Shown here piece after piece: positions 1-13,918 of a stretch of 64,000 nucleotides of DNA; positions within the stretch are counted from its first letter, which is position 1; each line of letters begins with the position of its first letter. The stretch lies in assembly GCA_028023455.1 (NCBI GenBank), contig JAQFVV010013062.1:220827-284826 (forward strand). The letters run 5' to 3'. Under the pieces are notes generated by a model. That model was not told the DNA's origin. It made no database searches and saw only the letters and a list, made by a program, of their open reading frames with translations. This DNA comes from Epiperipatus broadwayi. Lineage: Eukaryota; Onychophora; Udeonychophora; Euonychophora; Peripatidae. A program made the position numbers and the translations under genes.

Positions 1-1589
1 ATCTCTGAATATACAAATATGTGTGTTTATTTATGTGAAAATATGTGATCCATGGGTACATGTGTATTCATGTTTACTCTCAAAAACAGAATGATTGATT
101 TGAAACAATCTGTTACTCTACGATTGCACAACAAAAAATTTGGACTCACATTTATCATGGTTTATTTTTTCTTTCTATTAAGACTTATGACAATTATATT
201 GTGAATTGATCTGATATAACCAATGAATATACAGGAGGCAGGAAGCTTCCTTAACTTGACCAAATAGATCTTTTTTCATTTTGACTTTGGAAAATTCAGA
301 ACAAAAATGTTCAAAGTTAGCTATTATGCATTTTCTTTATTATTAGAATGCAGCTGCATTCCTTTTATAGAAAAGAAATATCTTGGAATCAAAGATCTGA
401 GATCTCAATAAGAATCTCATAATGCAATGACATTATATCCACCTATCATGACTATAATCTGGAATCAAATCCCAGTTAGATGAAATTTTATATTTATTTT
501 AGATTTCAATTCTGGAATCATATTTTCCTTTCAGATAACCAACTCAAAACCATTCAAAATCAGTAAATTCAGATATTTTTAGCTAAAGAGTAAAATAAGA
601 GTGAAAATGCTCAAATTTTGACACAATTGGCTTCACTATTTCTTGATGGGAGAGATCTTCAGCCTGCTGCATGACATTTAATGGTTGTTTTATTTTATAT
701 ATAAAATATTTAATAATTTTCTTAAATCCAATATAAAATGCCATGGAGTGAAATAACTTTCATACTTTGTTAATAAAATGTATCAGAGTAAGTTGGTCAT
801 TAGTAAATGTACTATTGCTATATTATTTGTCTAAATGTACTATAATGCAGGCAATGGTGAACTAAGTACAAATTGTAACATTAATTAGATGAGCACATTT
901 GAAAAGTTTTATCTTCTCATAATCATAGCAAGTGGGTTGTGTGTGCATGATAGAAAATGTATGTGCTACAAATATTTAAATATACGTAAAGTGGATTAGA
1001 AAGTCCACTTTTTGGAGAAAAAGAAGCATGTTTTCCTCAATGTAAAGAATGGGTGTTTATTGTATCTAAAGATTTGGACATATCAAGATATGTATCTATG
1101 AGAGTTTGGACTTTATTTTGTTATGATAATGATTGATTATGTTAAAAATATATACTTTACATTAGAATTATAGAGGTAAGTGAACTTTTATTGTTTATAC
1201 CATAGTCTTCATAGTTTACAATATATATATATATATATATACAATTTTATATTTATAATAATATTAATTAGTGTAAGAGCATTAAAATGGGCTCATTCTT
1301 AATATTACTAATTTTTTAGCACAATGTAGCTTGCTGGGAAAATAAAATATATCACTATAAATTGGACTTAAGGTCAGTAGGTTGCTATAGAAAATAGAAG
1401 CTGTGAGTTTTAACATCTCTGAAAAAGCTGAAAGTTTTGGGTTGGAAAAAAAAGTGTTATGAGAGTTTGGAATGTTAATTTTATATAACAAAATAGTTGA
1501 TAACATTCAAAATGTATTAAATACTACAAATTTTCTTTCCACACTACATAAAAAATACTACAAATTTAAATACTACAAATTTAAAACTA
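1..1589. other. AT-rich intergenic DNA
   Basis: I see no gene here. The stretch holds a pure (AT)10 microsatellite at 1221-1240 and three close copies of ATACTACAAATTT between about 1519 and 1582. The short ORFs it contains are low-complexity and look like chance. Confidence 0.6.
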
Positions 1590-1800
1590 TTCATCATATT
1601 TTTAAACATTAGTACAAGATGAAGGACTCTTCAAGTTTAATCCAATTGTTTCAATCCAGTCTATCATCTCCCCATCATACTAACAAATTTTCTTGTGCTC
1701 TTTTTCTAGATCTTCTACATTCTCTTGGAATCCAATTTAAAACTATAGAGAAAGTGAGAAATGTATACCCATTATTTATTACAATTTTAGTACATTTTCC
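1590..1800 (-). mobile_element. RTE LINE 3'-end fragment, degenerate
   Basis: Read on the plus strand, this aligns by eye with the 3' end of the full RTE at 25258-28557. Both share GATGAAGG..CTC.CCAAGTTTAATCC and, about 110 bases later, CTCTTGGAATCCA.TTTAAAA. The element lies on the minus strand with its 3' terminus near 1590, including a CATCAT remnant of the terminal (GAT)n tail. Only the C-terminal tail of the RT ORF is represented, and it no longer encodes protein. It is a 5'-truncated, old insertion. Confidence 0.75.
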
Positions 1801-2303
1801 ATAAATCTATATATACTTTTGAGAATAACATTTTTTTGCATGTGATATTAATTTTTAAAAATGATAATAAAAAAGAATTAATATAATCCTATATTTTGAT
1901 TAATGATTAATTTTTAGTAGCAAATAAAAAGCAAAACATCAACAGTAAATATTTTTTTATTGCTTATTTAAATAATTTTTCCTGTTCTGTGCTTTAAAAG
2001 TAGAACCTTTTTTTTTTTTATGTACATAAATATATGAAAAAAAATACGAATAAAGGCTATAGAATGAAATATAAATTGTTAATGTAGATTAATAATTTTT
2101 TGATTAATAGATAATCAAGATTTTGATCTATTCAATCAAGAGTGGCCATGTTTGAAGATTGCTAAATTGATTAACTTGAAGTGTTTTGTATATAATTTGT
2201 TTTTATTAATCATAACAGTAATTTGTGATTTTCTTATATAAATATAATATATTTTGTAATAATTATTTTAAAAATTATGAGAGAAAATACTTTTATTTTA
2301 CAT

Positions 2304-2413
2304 ATTGTTTTTTTTTTTTTTAAGTGTCATAGCATTGGCCGGGACACGAAGCAACTGCCTAGTGCAAGGTAGTCGCGCTGACCTCTCAACCACCAATGCA
2401 AGACATTGTTTTT
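2304..2413 (-). mobile_element. tRNA-derived SINE (SINE-1), minus-strand copy
   Basis: The reverse complement starts GTCTTGC, carries a box A-like GGTTGAGAGGTCAGCGC, a box B-like CGTGTCCCGG, then the trailer ATGCTATGACA and a poly-A tail (poly-T on the plus strand from about 2308). The head, the CCCGGC..ATGCTATGACA trailer and the poly-A tail match the plus-strand copy at 21763-21876. ATTGTTTTT is present at both ends and is a probable short target-site duplication. It is markedly richer in GC than its surroundings. Confidence 0.8.
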
Positions 2414-5400
2414 GTTTAGATTTCATTAGTTTCAAATTCTTTTTTTTTTCTTTTGATGTTAACAACTATTTAAATTTTGAACAAGATATATTTTTATTGT
2501 CTTTCTCCAAAAGTTCAGTTTCTAAACTTTAAATATATTATGAAATTTTCAAACTGTGTATATTGTTAAATGACTCCAAACTGCATTTATGAAAGAACCA
2601 GACATTATTCTTGGGGGGGATTGTTTTTTTATATCTCTTTATCCATATGTTATAAGTGTGTGTAGGATTTGAAAGTATTATAATATCCCTCATGAATAGA
2701 AAAAGAAATAGATTAAATACACAATATTCATGTTGGAATTTAATAATTAATATCTAACTTTTAATTAAATGTTTATAATTGACTTATAAAATTAATTAAT
2801 AATTTATAACCTAATAAAATGATTAATAATAATTTTAACATATTTATCTAAAATGATGTCAAGAAATGTTGCACTTAGTAGTTTTCTAAACTTTCCAATA
2901 GGATATTTATAATGGTGCATCCAATTTGAAACAAAATATTTGCCGTAAGAAATTTTGAGAAAAATAATGATTTTTTTGCATGTATTTTCTCATTCACTGA
3001 TGGATAACATAATTTTAGATTAAAATTTTTTTCAAAAATCATTCAAATTGTTGATATTGAGACTACGTATAGAATTTCTTGAATTAATAGATCAGTTTGT
3101 GTTCATATATGCATTTCATAGCATTAAATTAAATTACTTTCTTCACCAAATTTGAATATTTAGCTTATCTGCTATAACATTTTCTTCTTTCATATTTAGA
3201 ACTAAATATACATTGATTGGTGTTTGCTTTTTCCTTTTTTTAATTTCAACAATGGCATGACAAAAAGAATTCTAGTGTTTGAAACTAGTCCAAGATGTGA
3301 AAAAGACCAGGTATTTAATTATTCTTTTTATAATGAACAGTCAATTGTGTCTTGATTTGTAGAGGTGATTTTATTTAATAAAAATGCTTTACAATTTCTC
3401 AACTTCCAGTAAAAGTGGCATTTGGCAAGTTGGTTTATGATTTAATGAATCCATCCACTTTATTTTGAAAGTGAATTTAATTCTATTAGCTTTTCACTTC
3501 TTTTTAAATGTTTGTATCAGCTGAAAACTAATTGCTGCAATATTTATTTTTTGAGCAATAGCACCTTTTTTTAAAATAATGATGGATAAAATATGAGCAT
3601 TCTACTGGTATAATATTAATAGGTTTTTGTAATTATGCAAAAACATTTTGATTTTTGTCCAAATTTAGTGGTACATCATCAGAATAAAATGATATTAATT
3701 TTTTTAATGAAAATCCAGATATTTCAGTTTTTATTTTTAATAAATAATCTATATCTTAGATGTCTTCTATTTAAAAGAATGGTGACCAAAAATAAAAGTT
3801 TGAATTTTTTAAAATTTATCAAAATTTTTAATATTGCTTTTATTTAAAATGGTAGTCATATCTACTATGTGTGATTTAGAGCAGAAATGGAGTGGTGAAT
3901 TCTGGAATTCAGAGTGCATGGATCATATCTCCAGTTTGCTACTTCTGTTGCTCAATCTTCTTATGAACTTCAAGTAATTAATCTTTACATACAATATATA
4001 TAGAAAGTGGATTTTCACCTATCAATATTTTTGAAACCACATTATATAAAATCTAGTCACTACTGTTTGTATTACTATTGGTTTTCAAGAATTGTTAATA
4101 ATCAGTTTTGGAATCGAGAACTAATCCACTAACCAGAATATTCTGTTGAATGACAGTTTTGTGGAAATAAACAATGCTGTACTGTGACTTTCAGAACTAT
4201 TATTTAATTTTACAGAAAGGTTGAATATTAATGAAGATCAAATTAATAAATTTAAATTTGAGATGTGATTTTTCTTCATGTGTCATTTTTTCAATTGTGA
4301 CTAATAATAAAAATTATGTTGTTATAATATTTTTCTTTTATTTCACATAACTTCTTTTTTTTTTTTGATTGAATTTTACTACTCTTTGTGATTTCTGTTT
4401 TCAAAGTTTCATTTTTGTTTATTATTAATTTCAAAATAGCTTAAATTTAAAATTGGTTAGAAATAATAATAACCTATAAACCATAAGAATGTAAAATTTA
4501 TAAAAGGTAACTAAAAAATTATAATTATTATAAATTTTTCTTGTTTAGAGTTTTCAAATAATTGGATTTTATTTTCTGATTATTTCATAGAATAAATTAA
4601 ATTGAATTGAAAAAAATTGAATAATAATGACAATAATAATAACAACAACAATAACAACAGCAACCAAACAACGAATAGTGTTAGCTGTGCATTTGTGTTT
4701 GCATGTAAAATTTGATAAATGTACTAAATTAAATAAAATATTATTATTATTATTCATTTTTTTATAAATTTAATTTTCAAAATTACTCTCATATTTTTTA
4801 TTTGAGAATTATCATTAAAATAATGTATAGCATAGTCAAAATGAGCGAAAAAGGATTTTTCAATATTTATTTTTTGCTTATTAGAATTTTGACCAGACTC
4901 CATATTAAGATAAAGTAAATTTAAAATCAATAAGTTAATATATTTTTATTAAGATAAAATATAGTTATTGGGATATGAAACTTGATTTTTAATTTGGTTC
5001 AGTGCAGTCATATTGGAATGGTTGGCCATCTGATTTTGGATATAGCTCCTATACTTGCTGCATGTTTCCAGAAATATGGGAATGTGTCTTATTGTTTTGC
5101 TACATCCTGTTTATTCAAATCTATTATTGATAGCATCAGAGATCTCTTGAAATCATCAGCAAACTTTCAGTATAGATTTATCACAATTTGCTGCTTGCTA
5201 AATTCTTCATATTAAGTTGAGAGCTCTTTCAACATTTTTATGACATTTTTAAAATATGAAAATGTTGAAAGGATTCTCATTTGAGCATTACACATCTAAA
5301 AAGAGAAAAAGAACATCTATACATTTCTGAAGCTATAATTAAATTATCTCCATAGTTTACTAATTTTTTTGGCCTATATATACATACATATATAAAAATA

Positions 5401-5480
5401 AAAACTTTTTTGGATCATATCATGTATTAGTTTTCAGTGTAAAAAAGCAAAGAATTCTGATTAAAGTTTGTACATTTTTT
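2414..5480. other. AT-rich intergenic DNA
   Basis: No gene or named repeat is visible. There are several poly-T runs and an (AAT)/(AAC)-rich patch near 4620-4660. A short ORF at 4982-5215 lies in a slightly GC-richer patch, but it has no recognisable domain, so I do not call it a gene. Confidence 0.5.
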
Positions 5481-5648
5481 AACAAGGTCTTCATATACTG
5501 AAACTAAAAAATCTTTTGCTGAATTAGGTTGCCAATACATTAAATTTTTGTCAAGGCTAAGGTTGACAAAGGAGAATATGCTTTTGTTAAAATATTGGCA
5601 ACCTAATTCAGTGAAGTATTTTTTATCTCAATGAATGTCCTTGTTGAA
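5481..5648. repeat. Fold-back inverted repeat of about 168 bp
   Basis: CTGAATTAGGTTGCCAATA near 5519 is repeated in perfect inverted form near 5595-5613. Weaker pairing extends outwards to AACAAGG (5481) and CCTTGTT (about 5645). There is no ORF. It fits a small non-autonomous MITE-like fold-back. I see no clear target-site duplication. Confidence 0.7.
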
Positions 5649-5787
5649 GAATTTAAAAACTACAAACAGGATTCTTTGTGTACTGTATGGAATAATTTCT
5701 CTATGCTGTAAACTAATACACAGTACAGTCTAAAAAAGTTATTATTTTATAACTGTGAAATTCATCATTATATATATTGACAACAGA

Positions 5788-5855
5788 CTTTCAAGCTCCC
5801 TTCTGTCATCAACTCCATCCCATATAACTAGTACCCATGACCACATACAACTGAT
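5788..5855 (-). mobile_element. SINE-2 partial copy, inverted arm
   Basis: This is the reverse complement of the SINE-2 body at 5913-5972. It has CTTTCAAGCTCC, then AACTCCATCCCATATAAC and CATGACCACATA, all of which recur inverted downstream. Together with the plus-strand copy it makes a head-to-head palindrome with arms of about 60-65 nt around a 60-nt centre. Confidence 0.75.
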
Positions 5856-5912
5856 GAGTGTTGGTTCAGCGCAAAATATATATATTGGAAATCATTTATC
5901 TTTTCCACATGT

Positions 5913-6003
5913 ATGTGGTCATGTGTATTGGTTATATGGGATGGAGTGGATGGCTGAAAGGAGCTTGAAAGCCTATGTTCAACCCCCTTCTAATTTTATC
6001 TAG
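5913..6003 (+). mobile_element. tRNA-like SINE (SINE-2), copy 1
   Basis: Landmarks in order are TATGTGGTCATGTGTATTGG, a box A-like TGGTTATATGGG, GATGGAGTGGATGGCTGAAAGG, AGCTTGAAAGCC and a box B-like GTTCAACCCCCTTCT. The same order recurs at 28838-28920 and 37081-37170, so this is a dispersed family. The internal promoter-like boxes suggest a tRNA-related origin. The parent tRNA cannot be named by eye. Confidence 0.75.
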
Positions 6004-9000
6004 AGCTTAAGTATATATATTATACTTGTATTCAAATATTATATATATATATTGATAGAATTTACAAAAATTATTTTTTGCATAGAGAATTGTGTACTTT
6101 CATGATATAAAGAAACTATAGTTCATGATATAATTCTGTTCAATTAAATCTCTCAATAATGCTAAAGTAAAAGAAAAAAGACTAAATTTTGGTATTAAAA
6201 AACTGTTCTCTAAAGGTCATTTAATAAACATGGAGAACTTGATAATCTCTGCTTATAATGAATATTTTGATAATAAGTTTATTAAAAACAAAAAAAAAAG
6301 AACAACCAAAATGAAGTCTTACTATTACTATTAAACAAAATTTCTCAGTCTACAAGATGGTATTTTTAAAAAATACAAAAACAAAACAAATTTGAAAAAT
6401 TTTCTAAAATTAATGTTTGATATTCAGTATTTAATCACATATTTATTTAATGCATTTTTCCAATACATAATTAAACTTTTACTAGCTGATTTTTTGTTCC
6501 TCTACCTATTCCATTTATTGTGTCCATGAATTAATGTGATGAATTAAGATGAAGTCAAATGTGTCACTTCAAACAGATTAATTTTTTTTCTTCATTGATA
6601 TTTAATATTGCATTTTTTTTTGTAGACTTTCGATGGGTTTTTGTTCATACTTATTAAAACAAAAACTTAAATAATTTCTTTTTACTCTTCATGTTCTTTA
6701 TTCTAGCACTTAATCAATGTTTGAGGAGTTCAGAACAAAACTGAAATCTTTTTTTTCTGGTTTAATTAACTGACTTTTTTAAGCTTTTCTTTTTAATTAG
6801 AATTAAATGAGAACTTAATTAACATTTTATATTGAATATTTACTATTCCAAGCAATACAAATAAATGAAAAATCATTTTTCAACCTGTGTCAGAGATAAT
6901 TAAGTTGATACCATCTTGAAAATATTATTTAAAAAAAATAAATTTACATTATTAAATAAAATATAATTTGATTCCTGAAATCTTTCAATTCTCAATAGCA
7001 AAATTCCCCCCTCCCCCCAATACTTTGCCTGTTTCAATCATGGCATTGAGCATGCTGATACACTAGACCAATATAACATCAAATCTTTTGTTGGCATATC
7101 CATCCAGATATCTATGAACAATCCTGCCAGTTTCTAAAACTCTAGCCAAATTCAAGAATGTTGGTGCTTCTGAATCAGGTTAATTTTTTTTAAAATTTAT
7201 TACAGGCTACAATTCCAACCAAAATATTTCTTCATGACCGATTCAAGCCAAATTTTGAACCTACATGTGTTTTGAGCAATAATTATTCAAAAGAAAAGCT
7301 ACACCTTTTTCAAACCTGCCCATAATTCTCACTTCTATGCCTATTGATGTTTCATAAGGATACAGTCAACTTCAAGAAATTGATTCCAGACCTACAATGC
7401 ATCTGTCACTATTCACACACTAAGAACCATGTGCTATGAATACTGTCACATAATATTTGATAATAAGAAATACAATGTACTCAAAAAAAAAGGGAATGCT
7501 TCACTCATATTTAATGAAATTTTACTTATGAACATTATGACCAAATAACAATCTAACTCAGTTGTGCTCTGCCATATCTTAAACCTTTATTCTCATTATG
7601 ACTTCCCATCAGATTTTACACCTGAAAATAAATATCTGAATTCTTCTTCAGTTTGGTCATTGTGATTATATTAGAAGATGACACTCTTCAAATCTGGATT
7701 ACACACCATTGAAATTAAATGCATATCACTATGGTTGTAGTTTCATCATACTTTTGCCTATATAACACAGTTTTTATTCTACTTTAGATATACAGTATTT
7801 ATATATAGTTTGTTATTAATAAAGTTTTTTTTTTAATAAAAAAAAGTAAAAGTCTATTACAAATTGAAAATATAAAATTCTAGTTATCTTCATATTGAAA
7901 TAAAACTAACTTTTTAATAAAATCAATTCATGAGAAAGGTTGCCTAATTTGTTTTTAAAACGTGATAAAAATTTATTTCATAAATAGCACAGTTTAATTT
8001 TTTTTTTTTTTGTTTATATACTTTTATTGATGATATTAATAGCTAGTTAATTAAAAACTTTAAAAGTATTTTTGCATAGTACTGAATTTTTTATTTATTT
8101 ATTTTAATTAATGTTATGCACTTTGTTTTTATGTTTTCTCTTTAGTTATATATTTTTTGATGAAAAACAAATAACCTGATCAAGTTTTATAATTTTATTA
8201 AATTTTGATAAAAGTATAGTTTCAAAAATAAAAATAATCTTAAAAATAAATATCAATTTTGCAAATAAAGAATTTATTTTTAGTCTTTGAATTAAAAATA
8301 TGTATTTAAAAACAAAAAAACCTTATTTGTAACTAAAGTGTTATGTTTTATGTGTTATTAAAATTAAGTATTCTAAAAAGTAAATTAGTATTTAAAAAAT
8401 CAATTTTCAAATGAAATAAACAGTAAAAAGAAATAATAATAAAGTTGTTGGTAGAAACATTTCCATTTGGTATGTAAATATGCAGTTGACTAATTTTCTA
8501 TTTTAAAAAAATGTATAAAGATTAAACATTGCATGCTGATTACAAAATAAATACTTAATAATTGTACAAAAGTAAATAATAAAATACAACCTTATTTTTC
8601 TGTTATTATGATGTGAAAAAAGTTTATATTGAGTAAGTTCACATGTCTATTTTTGCTTTAGCAATGATTCTGTATACAATATTGTTTGTCTTCTCTTGAA
8701 TTATCAATGGCTGCTTGCATCTGAGCCCTATAATTGCAATTAAAAATCTTAAATCTGTTAACTGCTTTTTAACTATGAAAATCGCTTAAATTCTGATTGA
8801 AAGTTTTTGCCACCAAGTGATATAAACTGATTCTTGCCACTATAACTATTTTATTCCAGTTACTGTTTCTGTGTCAATGGGGTATTTATATGAAAAATTT
8901 ATAAAATATTAAAGAATATTGCTTAAAAAGATTATTAATTTTTTAAAAAAAGTTAATTGTATTTCTTATTCTGCTAATAAAGAATCTATTTCTTAGCTAT

Positions 9001-9124
9001 TTTCTGAACACTTTAAAATTTAGACTTGGTATTTTACAGATGTTTATTTTATTATTGTTGTTATTTTATTCCATTATAGAACAGTAGATGGTGTTTTATC
9101 TGCAATAATTGGTTAACATTAAAA
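6004..9124. other. AT-rich intergenic DNA
   Basis: No gene is visible. About 7010-7450 and 7560-7770 are somewhat less AT-rich and could be an eroded repeat, but I recognise nothing in either strand. A C-rich run lies at about 7006-7020. Confidence 0.5.
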
Positions 9125-9175
9125 TAAATGATTCAGATTTGAAAGGAGCATGAAACCATGTGTTGAAAAAGGTAT
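9125..9175 (+). mobile_element. Possible eroded SINE-2 3' half
   Basis: GAAAGGAGC.TGAAA.CCATGTGTT resembles the GAAAGGAGCTTGAAAGCCTATGTTC region of SINE-2. Box A and the upstream body are not recognisable, so this is tentative. Confidence 0.35.
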
Positions 9176-12100
9176 TTTGTGTGTAATTATTATTAATGCA
9201 TATGTATATAGCTGTTATATATGATTTTTATTATTTATTATAGTAAAGCAAGTATAAGTTCATTAAGTTTTGTTATATCATATGCTGATGTTTTGAATCT
9301 TTTGAGCAAATTATCAATGCAGAATAACATAATTAATTATAATTTTTATCTATATTTGACACTACACCTGCTATTTACATCTCCATTTTAATCTATAGCT
9401 AAGCATAATAAATTAACAAACACAGTGTCTTAGAGATTCCAGAGTCATCTGTTGTAAGTTTTAGCAGTCAATCAGCAGTTACTAGATGATATGATTATTA
9501 TATCTATATTTCCAAATGGGGTTTTGTTTAATGTTAGTAAAAAGAGCCACATGATCTTTCATGATGCATACTTTTAACAGGAACAACATAAATGTATGAT
9601 TATTTTTAACATATGATACAAAGTATGTTTTCACTGCCCTACATATTCTAGAAGAGTTTTGATTACCTAATTCCTAGAAATTATTACTTTTACTCTAAAA
9701 AAAAAATCAAATTTGCATCTACAAGTAAATTTTAAAGCAATGAAGAATTTTCAAGTAAAAAGTATTATATTCATTTTTAATGCACATAACTATACCATAT
9801 ATGAATCCATACTACATAAAAATACTTGAAACATGTTATGCATATTCCAATGCAGACCATTAGATGAGATGCTGGTTTTCCTCATTTCTCATGTATCTTA
9901 TAATGTGGGAAACATTCTTGGTGACATATAATGCTTAAAAACATTGCATGTGGCTGGTAGTAATCATACACCTGAAGGAAAATTTTATTATTTTGCAAAT
10001 GCCATCAATTTAAAATGAAAATAAGAATTATGTATAAAACATTAAATTAAGTAAAGCCTACTGCAAGTTTAAAGCTATTGTAGAAGATGCTTCTTGAAGA
10101 ATGTGTTAAAGATTTGGAAATGATGAAATGATTAATACTAAAAGAAATACATCATGTGAAATGGAAAACATATTAATCCTTTTACATTTCAATGATTTTT
10201 GCTTCATCCCTAGTGGTTATTAGAATTATCATTTGTTTGATTTTAATATTAAACCTTTATTCTATATTAGAATTCAATACATTGGATTTTATTTGTTAGA
10301 AACATAAATTCACAAATGAAAAAAATCATTAAAAAGAATATTTGAATTTATCAAATATAGAAGAAATACAAATAAATTGAAATATATTCTAATAAGAATA
10401 ATAACTTTTTTTAATGAGACTGAGAACAATAAACTTTTTTATTAGACAATTACTTACTGCAATGCTAATTAAAAAAAATTAATTAACAAAATCTTTGTAA
10501 ATAGAATTTCATGTCTAAAACTTAAATTATTGTTAAGTTATTATTCTGCCTAACATTTAAAATTGCATTTATAATTATTAAAATATCATGAAAATTTCAT
10601 ATTAATATTTCTCAAAGTATTAGCAATTGTATTTACTGTTAGTATGGATTTTTTGTATTTTTAAAAATAAAACATATTCAAATAAAATCTAAGTGTAATC
10701 ATGTATACTTCTATTTTTGAATAATTATTATACAAATATTTTGTAAAAGTGATCACAAATATTTAAATAAATTAACTATGGAAAATGTGTATATATTTTT
10801 TGCCCATTGCTTATAACAGTGGAGGGGAATTACAGGTAGTCTAATAAATGCTTCTGTAACCTAAGATCAAGGAATCTACCAATCAATGAGATAACCAGTT
10901 CAGTTATAATAATTTTCTTTGTAGAATACAGACATCCACAGATATGTTTTTGAACTAATAAATCAATATATACTTTAATTTTAGTATCAATTTTCAAATG
11001 TATGCAAAACCAAGAAAATAGTGACATAAATAGCTACAATAGAGTGAAAAAATGCTGAAAATAAAGAAACACCATCAATGCACTATGGCAACTATACAAC
11101 TTAATTAAAATAAGTTAATGCTACATATTTTAAGTTTAATAGTAATGCAAAAAAATTCTGGAAATTTGTTTAATTAAAAATCTAAAGGGAAAGTATTCTG
11201 ATGGATTCTAGACTTGTTGCAATTGGTAGTTGTTTTTCTATAATTTAAAGAATATTTAACTTTTCATAAAATTATAATGTTAGATACTGGTAGAGACAAA
11301 TTCAAGATATAGAAAAATTAACTTTCATAAAAAATTGTGTAAAAAATTAATTGCATAAGTCAAAAACTGTCAGTAAAAGGGGTTTCTTTAAAATAAAGTT
11401 CATTATTTAGGGCTTTTAAATTAATAACTGAATTGAGAGCTTGCTTAAGTAAGGAAAGTATAACTCTGCTTCCATTTGAATACTAATTCCCTATGTCAGC
11501 ACAACATAAGGTATAAACATGAACATTTAAAATTTTTGGAATTTAGACTGTATTCAAAAATCAATTTATAATGTTTTGTATTTAAAAAATTAAGTTGAAA
11601 TCATAAGCTTAGTACCCATTATAGCCTGATAGCTCCTCTACTAGTAACTATTTTTTGTTTTAATTGTTATCAGTACTACAGATTTATTTGGGATCTACAC
11701 CCTCTATCTAGTTATAGTTATTGATCACTCATCACTATATAGCTGCGTTGTTTTTTGACTGATTATCTGAATGAAAATATCCTAAACTTCTTTGTAATAT
11801 GAAACATTTTTTTCAACATTCGTTGTATTTAAACTGAATTCTACGTTATGGTCCAGTGGGCATTCATATTAACTTTTATTTAAATAATTATGCTGTAATT
11901 CCAAATAAAAATAAAAAGAATTAAATTATATCTGGTGTAAAGAATCCATGTTTTGAAAAGTATATAAAAAAAGTTATATTCCGTATAGAAAGTATCTATT
12001 GTACGTGTGTGTATGTATCCATGCAAGCTATATGTGATATCGTTTTCTCCGAGCACATGTTTTGCATAGACGTATAAATAAGTTACCGAATCTAGTTATG

Positions 12101-13615
12101 AATGTCAAGTTTTTGCTTAAAGGCTGCATGAGATAATTAGGCAATATGATATATATATATATATTATAATTAAGTGATATAACTTAATCAGTATTAGTGT
12201 AGTTAGTTGCTGTTTTCCATTCTTTTATTTAGAATTTTAATATATAGAATTGCATCACAAATTTTAATGACGTGTTTAAATCATTAAGACGCTATGCTAC
12301 AGCCAATAATGGGGAAAATTATAAATATAAGTTCCGGACAACCAAGCAAATAAATAAGAATATAAATGTGTGTATTTATATATGTAATAGAAGTGATTCA
12401 TGGATAAATAAGCAAAGTTATGCAGTACTTATATGCATAGCTAAATTTCTTAAGAAAATTAAGGCCAATATTTCAACTGTTAATTAAATGTATTAACTAC
12501 TAAAGATCTTAAGAAAATAAATATTGCGTTTTCACTGCTCGCTAATTTGATTCTTTTTTATTTCTCAAAACTTTTAGCTATTTTTTCTTTAATTAAAATT
12601 TAATAAAGATAGTAAAAAAAACATTAAACTGCTGTCTGGTTCTAAAAAGTATCTGTTAACCCATGTTTAAAATTTTAAAAAAAAATTTATAGTGGAGTAA
12701 TTAGATGCTTTCTTTATAAGCACTAGCAACCAACCAGAAAATCTCTTTTATTTCAAGTTCTTTAAGATTGAATCTCTTATAAAATTGGAAGTTTAGGGTT
12801 TAACTAACACTGCAGCGCTTTCTCATTAAGGTTGTGCTATTGTTCCCATTAAGTATTACCATTAACTCAAAGATATGTGTATTTAGACCAGTAAGGCTCC
12901 TTTATGACTGTATACAGAGAAGGGGGAAGAACTTGACACTTTTTATATAAAGATTTTAAAGGAAATGTTTTTTAAAGTCCTGTCATATGTTCTTTACGCA
13001 CACACATAATTAATATAAGTTAGAAATCTTTGAAAAATTTAAAATGTCGCTACTATTTAAAATACTTTATTGTGGCTGTTTGACATAATGAGCAAACCGT
13101 ACTCCCGCCCCCGCCACATTTTTGTTTAATAATTTTGTCGTATTTATATATTAAAAACTAATTCTGAAAGTAGGAATAGAAAGATGTTATATATATGTTT
13201 CAAGAATTGGGCACAGTAAGGCTCACCTAGTAACATAGCTTATATTTTTGGCATCATACAGTCAGAATTTCCATTAGTTATCAACATACATTTTTTTCTT
13301 TCTTTCTACATATGAAGGAAATTTAAAAAGATCTGACCGAAAGTTTAGGTTTGTTTAAAGATTAACCGTAACACCAGAATCTTAAATACCAGAACCGTTA
13401 AGTTCCATACTCTACCGTTATGCTAGAACTGTCTGTCATTGAAAATCATGACTTATTAATAGAAACTGACTACTATTTAAAAAATTATCGTTAAAAGTGC
13501 AATATTTCAGATAAAACAAATTATCCAGGATCAACTCTATTCATTACTCCAGTATTCACTAAAACAATCCATGCTGGAAAATTCTCATACAATTTTTAAA
13601 TTACTGTTAATAATA
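9176..13615. other. AT-rich intergenic DNA
   Basis: No gene or named element is visible. Short ORFs at 10830-11027 (minus) and 12272-12487 (plus) have AT-driven composition and no domain. The stretch from about 11.6 to 13.6 kb is slightly less AT-rich, without a recognisable feature. Confidence 0.5.
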
Positions 13616-13675
13616 ATATTTACTAAGGCTGTAACCTTTAGGAATAAGCGTCTGAAAAATTCGAAGGTAGGGACC
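13616..13675 (+). repeat. Solo copy of the downstream palindrome arm plus spacer
   Basis: About 56 nt starting at TTTACTAAGGCTGTAACC match, with one mismatch (GCGTC against GCATC), the reverse complement of the spacer and inner right arm of the palindrome at 13919-14098. It may be the source locus or an older copy of the same element. Confidence 0.85.
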
Positions 13676-13918
13676 TCTACAGGTCTAAGCCACAAGCTTA
13701 CTCTATGAAGAAAAGAGGGAAACCTTCTTTACTTCAACCTACTTTTATATATGAATAGGTGAAGCTGAAGTGGTTAGATCTAAGAGTGTGAAGCTATTCA
13801 ATACTTCACTAATTAAGTCCACAATTCTTATTATACATTAATACTCACGAAATCTTACGATTTACAAGGAGTCAATGGAAAGATCTTATAGTAAGAAATC
13901 TATTACGATAATTTAAAG

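Noticed and set aside
4982-5215. A 77-codon ORF in a slightly GC-richer patch
   Set aside because: No recognisable domain, no neighbour context, and length is within chance expectation for the number of frames read.
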